NCBI RefSeq assembly: GCF_004006535.1
Contig: NZ_RLIH01000003.1
Coordinates: forward strand, 62,001-126,000
DNA: 64,000 bases
Direction: 5' to 3'
Source of the DNA: Anaerosphaera multitolerans
GTDB lineage: Bacteria > Bacillota > Clostridia > Tissierellales > Peptoniphilaceae
Within the stretch, counting starts at the first letter, position 1. Every line of letters begins with the position of its first letter. Of the stretch, positions 59,810-64,000 are shown piece by piece. Both the position numbers and the translations under genes were made by a program. The notes under the pieces were generated by a model. That model saw only the letters and a program-made list of their open reading frames with translations, was not told where the DNA came from and did not search any database.

Positions 59810-60832
59810 TTAATACAAAAACATTGCATCTCCAAAACTAAAAAATCTATATCTTTTCTCTACTGCTTCTTTATAGGCATTTAAAACCATATCTCTAGAA
59901 GCAAAGGCCGACACTAACATTATAAGTGTGGATTCAGGTAAGTGAAAATTTGTTATTAAAGCATCTACACATTTAAAATTATATCCGGGATATATAAAAA
60001 TATCCGTCCACCCCTTTGATTCTTTTACAAATCCATTTTCATCTGAGGCTGTTTCAATTGTCCTAACTGAAGTAGTACCTACTGAAATAACTCTTCGATT
60101 CTCACTTTTTGCTTTATTAATCTTACTTGCAGCATCATTGTTAATAATATAAAATTCTGAGTGCATATTGTGATTTTTTACATCATCTACTTTAACCGGT
60201 CTGAAAGTTCCCAAACCCACATGTAAAGTAATATACGCGATTTCAATACCTTTGTCTTCAATTTTTTCAAGAAGCTCCTTTGTAAAATGTAAACCAGCTG
60301 TAGGAGCTGCGGCCGAACCTTCAATTTTAGAATAGACAGTTTGATACCTCTCTTTGTCCTTAAGCTTTTCCGTAATATAGGGAGGTAGTGGCATTTCACC
60401 TAATTCATCTAACAACTCCTCAAATATTCCGTTATAGGAAAATTCAATAAATCTATTGCCTTCTTCTGAAATTTCCACTACTTCAGCCTTTAATTTATCT
60501 GAAAAAAATACTTTCGTACCAATTTTTGCTTTTTTACCGGGTTTACATAGACATTCCCAAATATCCCCCTCTACTCTTTTTAAAAGTAAGAATTCAATAC
60601 TCTCTTCTTTTCCCTCCCTACTTCCAAATAGCCTTGCAGGAATAACTCTTGTATCATTTAACACCAATAGGTCTCCCTTGTTTAAATAATCAAGAATATT
60701 ATAAAAATGACTATGTTCTACTTCTCCCGTTCTTTTATTTAATAATAAAAGTTTAGATTCTGTTCTATCTTCCAAAGGATGTTGTGCTATTAAGTCCTTT
60801 GGAAGATTGTAATTGAAATCACTTGTATTCAT
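59810..60832 (-). CDS. queA: S-adenosylmethionine:tRNA ribosyltransferase-isomerase
   Basis: 340-residue enzyme forming epoxyqueuosine from preQ1 in tRNA using the ribosyl group of [72 protein letters not shown] and [16 protein letters not shown] are signature regions. Full length. It precedes tgt in the ruv-que-tgt-yajC order. Confidence 0.96.
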   Translation of the reverse strand: MNTSDFNYNLPKDLIAQHPLEDRTESKLLLLNKRTGEVEHSHFYNILDYLNKGDLLVLNDTRVIPARLFGSREGKEESIEFLLLKRVEGDIWECLCKPGKKAKIGTKVFFSDKLKAEVVEISEEGNRFIEFSYNGIFEELLDELGEMPLPPYITEKLKDKERYQTVYSKIEGSAAAPTAGLHFTKELLEKIEDKGIEIAYITLHVGLGTFRPVKVDDVKNHNMHSEFYIINNDAASKINKAKSENRRVISVGTTSVRTIETASDENGFVKESKGWTDIFIYPGYNFKCVDALITNFHLPESTLIMLVSAFASRDMVLNAYKEAVEKRYRFFSFGDAMFLY

Positions 60833-60848
60833 TAACTTACCTTCTACA

Positions 60849-61985
60849 TTATTTATTTAAAATTACACCCGGAAAATAAAATGAAATTATATCGTTAGCG
60901 GTTTTCCCGGTTTTCGCCATTTCCACAGCTCCTAACTGACTCATTCCCACTCCGTGTCCAAAGCCTTTCCCTTTAAATATCACTTGATCGTCCTCAATAG
61001 TAATATTAAATAAAGTGCTTTTTAGTTTCATGTTACCGAAAATATTTCTAAAATTATTTCCAGTCACTGCGACAGTATTCTCTGTGCCAATTAATTCTAT
61101 AGTTTTAATTCTTCCTGAACTGTCAATTTCCTTAATATTAAAGTTTAGAAAATCTCCTATCTCATGACTAGCAGATTTTATTGCCTTATTTACTTCTTCA
61201 ACACTTAACTTATGCTCCCAAGTGTAGTTATTTGAATAGGGATCTTCAAGGGTTTTTAAATATTCAACAGCATCTCCGCTCCATACATCATCTGCATTGG
61301 CAGTAACTCCTCCCGAAGATGCCCCATAAATAGTATTGGCTATTTTCCCGTTATAAAGAGCATATATCCCCTTCGTCTCATCTACAGCCTGATTGGTTTT
61401 TTCATTTTCTATGGTCTTTCCCTCATAGGCTTGGCAATTAGTAGTATCATCTAAATTGTAACCGTATTTTTCATATTTATTTATATTTTTTAAAGCAAAA
61501 CTTCTTGAACAAATTGCTTGGGCCTTTAAAGCCTCTATAGGATAACTAGGTGATAGCTCTCTTGGTACTACTCCCTTTAAATAATCTTCAAGTTCCAAAG
61601 AATTTATTACCAAGAGTTTATTTTCCACTACTCTAAAAGAAATGTAACCTCTATATTCATTTTTCAATTTTAAGTATCCATCTGTAGCTAAAAGCATACT
61701 ACCATCTTGAGGAAAATCAGTGGAATGAGTCTGGCTTTGACCTTTTAACTCTATCTTTCCCTCTTTTAAAGTTACATCTACTGAGCTGGTATTAAGATCC
61801 AAAACCTTATTATAATCAGCGTCAACCAGATAAATATTTTTTGTAGATACTATGCTTACAACTTCATTTTCACCATAGGACTTTCCAATTTTTACATCTA
61901 AGTAAGTCTGGCCTTCCTGTGCATAATTTTTAATTGGAAGTATTAATGAAATAGCTATCAATGCTAAAAAAAATATCTTTTTCAT
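60849..61985 (-). CDS. SpoIID/LytB domain protein
   Basis: 378-residue secreted protein with a signal peptide (residues 1-22, cleavage near NYAQE). The SpoIID/LytB domain shows [48 protein letters not shown] and [23 protein letters not shown]. SpoIID is a lytic transglycosylase acting on denuded glycans during sporulation. No other sporulation gene is seen here, so this is probably a vegetative LytB-type wall hydrolase or its modulator. It sits between ruvB and queA, overlapping ruvB by 4 bases. Confidence 0.9.
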   Translation of the reverse strand: MKKIFFLALIAISLILPIKNYAQEGQTYLDVKIGKSYGENEVVSIVSTKNIYLVDADYNKVLDLNTSSVDVTLKEGKIELKGQSQTHSTDFPQDGSMLLATDGYLKLKNEYRGYISFRVVENKLLVINSLELEDYLKGVVPRELSPSYPIEALKAQAICSRSFALKNINKYEKYGYNLDDTTNCQAYEGKTIENEKTNQAVDETKGIYALYNGKIANTIYGASSGGVTANADDVWSGDAVEYLKTLEDPYSNNYTWEHKLSVEEVNKAIKSASHEIGDFLNFNIKEIDSSGRIKTIELIGTENTVAVTGNNFRNIFGNMKLKSTLFNITIEDDQVIFKGKGFGHGVGMSQLGAVEMAKTGKTANDIISFYFPGVILNK

Positions 61986-63001
61986 AAAAAATTCTCCTGC
62001 TCTCTATATTCTATACCAAAGTGTTTATATGCGGCTTCCGTTGCAATTCTTCCCCTAGGCGTTCTGTTTATAAAGCCTATTTGCATTAAGTAAGGCTCAT
62101 AGACGTCCTCTATTGTTATTCTCTCTTCTCCTACAGATGCAGCAATGGCATCTATACCCACAGGTCGCCCTGAAAAGTTTTCAATCATTGTCAAAATAAT
62201 TCTTCTGTCTAAATTATCTAATCCAAGCTTATCAATTTCCAACAAATTAAGTCCATTTATGGCAACTTTTTTAGTTATTACTCCATTTTCTTTTACTTCA
62301 GCATAATCTCTAACTCTTTTTAAAAGTCTGTTTGCTATTCTTGGAGTCCCTCTGGATCTTTTAGCAATTTCAAAAGCGCCTTCTCTTTCAATTCCAATAT
62401 TTAAAATTTTAGCTGACCTCATAATTATCTCTGTTAGACTTTCAATATCATAGAGTTCTAAATTTAAAATAACTCCAAATCTATCTCTTAAAGGAGAAGT
62501 CAGTTGTCCTGAACGAGTGGTAGCTCCTATTAAAGTAAATTTCTCAAGATCCAATCTAATTGATCTTGCCGAAGGCCCTTTACCGATTATTATATCTAAA
62601 GCATAATCCTCCATAGCAGGATATAAAACCTCTTCAACAGACCTATTAATTCGATGAATTTCATCTATAAATAAAACATCATCAGAATTTAAATTGGACA
62701 ATATACTGGCTAAATCTCCAGGTCTTTCAATAGCAGGTCCGCTAGTTACTTTTACATTTACTCCCATCTCATTAGCTATTATATAGCTTAAGGTAGTCTT
62801 TCCAAGTCCCGGAGGCCCATTTAAAAGACAATGGTCCAAAGGTTCATGTCTGTTTTTAGCCGCTTCAATAAATATTTTTAATTTTTCAACAGCCTTATCC
62901 TGTCCTATATATTCACTTAACCACTTAGGCCTTAGATTATTGTTATCAAAAGAGTTATCAAAAGAAGTCAAACTTGGTTCTACAATTCTTTCTTCATCCA
63001 A
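61982..63001 (-). CDS. ruvB: Holliday junction helicase motor RuvB
   Basis: 339-residue AAA+ ATPase driving branch migration with Ruv[19 protein letters not shown], Walker [12 protein letters not shown], Walker [11 protein letters not shown], sensor [19 protein letters not shown], and the winged-helix end [23 protein letters not shown] start with GGGAGG 8-9 bases upstream. Confidence 0.96.
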   Translation of the reverse strand: MDEERIVEPSLTSFDNSFDNNNLRPKWLSEYIGQDKAVEKLKIFIEAAKNRHEPLDHCLLNGPPGLGKTTLSYIIANEMGVNVKVTSGPAIERPGDLASILSNLNSDDVLFIDEIHRINRSVEEVLYPAMEDYALDIIIGKGPSARSIRLDLEKFTLIGATTRSGQLTSPLRDRFGVILNLELYDIESLTEIIMRSAKILNIGIEREGAFEIAKRSRGTPRIANRLLKRVRDYAEVKENGVITKKVAINGLNLLEIDKLGLDNLDRRIILTMIENFSGRPVGIDAIAASVGEERITIEDVYEPYLMQIGFINRTPRGRIATEAAYKHFGIEYREQENFL

Positions 63002-63006
63002 ATATA

Positions 63007-63600
63007 CTACCTCCCAAGATTTTTCAAAGCTTCTTTAATTTTCTGCGATATATCTAATTCCTCATCTACTCCAACTAAAGCTTTTTTAGCTTCATACATA
63101 TTGTAACCTAAAGTCATAAGCGCTTCAATAGCCGGCGAATCATCAAGAACTTCTTCAACTTTTACACTACTTGTCAATTGAACTTTTGAATCAAAGGAAT
63201 ACTTTGATATCTTGTCCTTTAACTCTAAAATAATTCTTTCCGCCGTTTTTTTCCCAACACCAGGCGCAGCAGTTAAAACTTTGTAATTTTCTTCAGTTAT
63301 AGCTGCTATTATCTCTGAATTTAATAGAGCGGATAAAATTCCCAAACCTACCTTTGGACCTACTCCACTTACAGTTGTAAGCAAATCAAATAAAACTCTG
63401 CTGTCCTTATGGATAAAACCATACAAAGATACATCGTCTTCTCTCAATATCATTTTAGTCATTATTCTTACTTCTTCTGAAATTTTCAATTCTTCAATTT
63501 CTTTTGAAGACATATTAATTTTATAACCTATGTTGTTATTTTCAATTACTATAAAATTATCTGAAATATGATTAACAATGCCATATATAAAATCTATCAT
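63007..63600 (-). CDS. ruvA: Holliday junction DNA-binding protein RuvA
   Basis: 197-residue tetramer-forming protein: N-terminal OB-fold ([13 protein letters not shown]), helix-hairpin-helix motifs [16 protein letters not shown] and [23 protein letters not shown], flexible linker and C-terminal domain III ([19 protein letters not shown]). Complete. Confidence 0.95.
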   Translation of the reverse strand: MIDFIYGIVNHISDNFIVIENNNIGYKINMSSKEIEELKISEEVRIMTKMILREDDVSLYGFIHKDSRVLFDLLTTVSGVGPKVGLGILSALLNSEIIAAITEENYKVLTAAPGVGKKTAERIILELKDKISKYSFDSKVQLTSSVKVEEVLDDSPAIEALMTLGYNMYEAKKALVGVDEELDISQKIKEALKNLGR

Positions 63601-63602
63601 AA

Positions 63603-64000
63603 TTATTTCATCCTAAAATTATCTTTAAATTTAATACTTGAACCGTGAGTAATGGCAACTGCTAAAGCATCCGCTACATCATCAGGCTTAGGTATATCAT
63701 TTAAATTTAATATTATTTTCACCATTTCTTGAACTTGCCTTTTTTCAGCTCTTCCATATCCCACTACAGCTTGCTTAATCTGTAATGGAGTGTATTCAAA
63801 TATTTCCTTATTGTTTATTTTAGCACAAAGCACCTCAACACCTCTAGCATGAGATACATTTATAGCTGTCTTAACATTTTTATTAAAAAACAACTCTTCA
63901 AAAGCAATATCCTCCGGATTATATTTTTCAATTAACTGATTTAAATCCCTATAGATTTTTTCCAATCTATTTGGCAACTTCATTTTTGAATCCGTAAGTA
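63603..64000 (-). CDS. ruvC: Holliday junction resolvase RuvC (N-terminus beyond window)
   Basis: Partial: the frame is open to the right edge ([12 protein letters not shown] precedes the first visible ATG at 63983), so about 35 N-terminal residues with the first catalytic aspartate lie outside. Visible are the catalytic glutamate in [46 protein letters not shown] and the final acidic pair in [14 protein letters not shown]. Starting at the internal ATG would give a broken protein; I treat it as an intact gene cut by the window. Confidence 0.94.
   Translation of the reverse strand, partial: LTDSKMKLPNRLEKIYRDLNQLIEKYNPEDIAFEELFFNKNVKTAINVSHARGVEVLCAKINNKEIFEYTPLQIKQAVVGYGRAEKRQVQEMVKIILNLNDIPKPDDVADALAVAITHGSSIKFKDNFRMK

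Noticed and set aside
60849-61985. SpoIID as evidence for a sporulating organism
   Set aside because: LytB-type SpoIID-domain proteins are common in non-sporulating Firmicutes and no other sporulation gene is seen.
63603-63983. ruvC as a complete 126-residue gene
   Set aside because: The frame stays open to the window edge and the visible ATG falls inside the conserved [11 protein letters not shown] region; the N-terminus is simply outside.

Overview
The window looks like a chromosomal segment of a low-GC, anaerobic Bacillota. The gene order points to Clostridia/Tissierellia, with a Peptoniphilaceae-like organism as my best guess; the species cannot be resolved from sequence alone. The evidence is a strongly AT-rich composition, strong GGAGG ribosome sites, TTGACA-17-TATAAT promoters, a T-box leader, the fur/ruvX/ireB/alaS block, a SufCBDSU system and a SCIFF peptide with its radical-SAM maturase. 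Almost all genes lie on the minus strand; only hlyC (16.5-17.7 kb) and citDEF-citM (48.2-52.7 kb) are on plus. I see no insertion sequence, prophage, CRISPR array or rRNA. There is one tRNA, Arg(CCG).

Layout from left to right. 1-134: promoter and attenuator-type leader of a gene lying off the left edge, possibly infC/L20. 134-8.5 kb: alaS-ireB-ruvX-DUF1292-fur-rnj-trmR-trhP-udk (read right to left), covering tRNA charging and modification, RNA decay, metal regulation and uridine salvage. 8.6-16.4 kb: one long SUF iron-sulfur operon (sufC-B-D-S-U, an IscR-like Rrf2 regulator, nifS, an AI-2E family exporter). 16.4-22.6 kb: a CorC/HlyC protein, then dprA, comM, yraN, rnhB and rbgA. 22.7-27.5 kb: a BmpA-type nucleoside ABC transporter. 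28.8-33.1 kb: a spermidine/putrescine transporter with its cupin-HTH regulator. 33.3-38.9 kb: a tartrate/D-malate-type dehydrogenase, tRNA-Arg, two coiled-coil membrane proteins, an RseC-like protein and T-box-controlled aspS. 38.9-46.8 kb: recJ-rel-dtd-MBL-hemZ-murE-like. 47-55 kb: a citrate fermentation locus (gntR, citDEF, citM and convergent citG-citC-citX). 55.1-56.6 kb: an Lsa-type antibiotic-resistance ABC-F protein behind an inducible-looking leader. 56.8-64 kb: ruvC-ruvA-ruvB-spoIID-queA-tgt-yajC-scfA-scfB.

How the genes work together. CitM imports citrate, CitDEF splits it to acetate and oxaloacetate, and CitG/CitX/CitC make and acetylate the CitD prosthetic group. The SUF operon supplies Fe-S clusters for the many radical-SAM and Fe-S enzymes nearby (HemZ, ScfB, probably TrhP). 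TrhP and TrmR modify wobble U34; QueA and Tgt make queuosine.

The most interesting signals are in non-coding DNA. (1) The ABC-F gene has two overlapping micro-uORFs followed by an anti-Shine-Dalgarno arm. (2) The citM leader has an 11-bp long-range helix plus a 7-bp pseudoknot-type pairing, behind a promoter whose -10 sits inside a 12-bp inverted repeat. (3) potC has no ATG/GTG/TTG start and appears to begin at ATA inside an ATAA overlap with potB. (4) A 48-residue six-cysteine SCIFF peptide gene is separated from its maturase by a small hairpin. (5) alaS has its promoter immediately followed by an intrinsic-terminator-like hairpin. (6) A tRNA-Arg gene is embedded in an mRNA, 14 nt upstream of a start codon.
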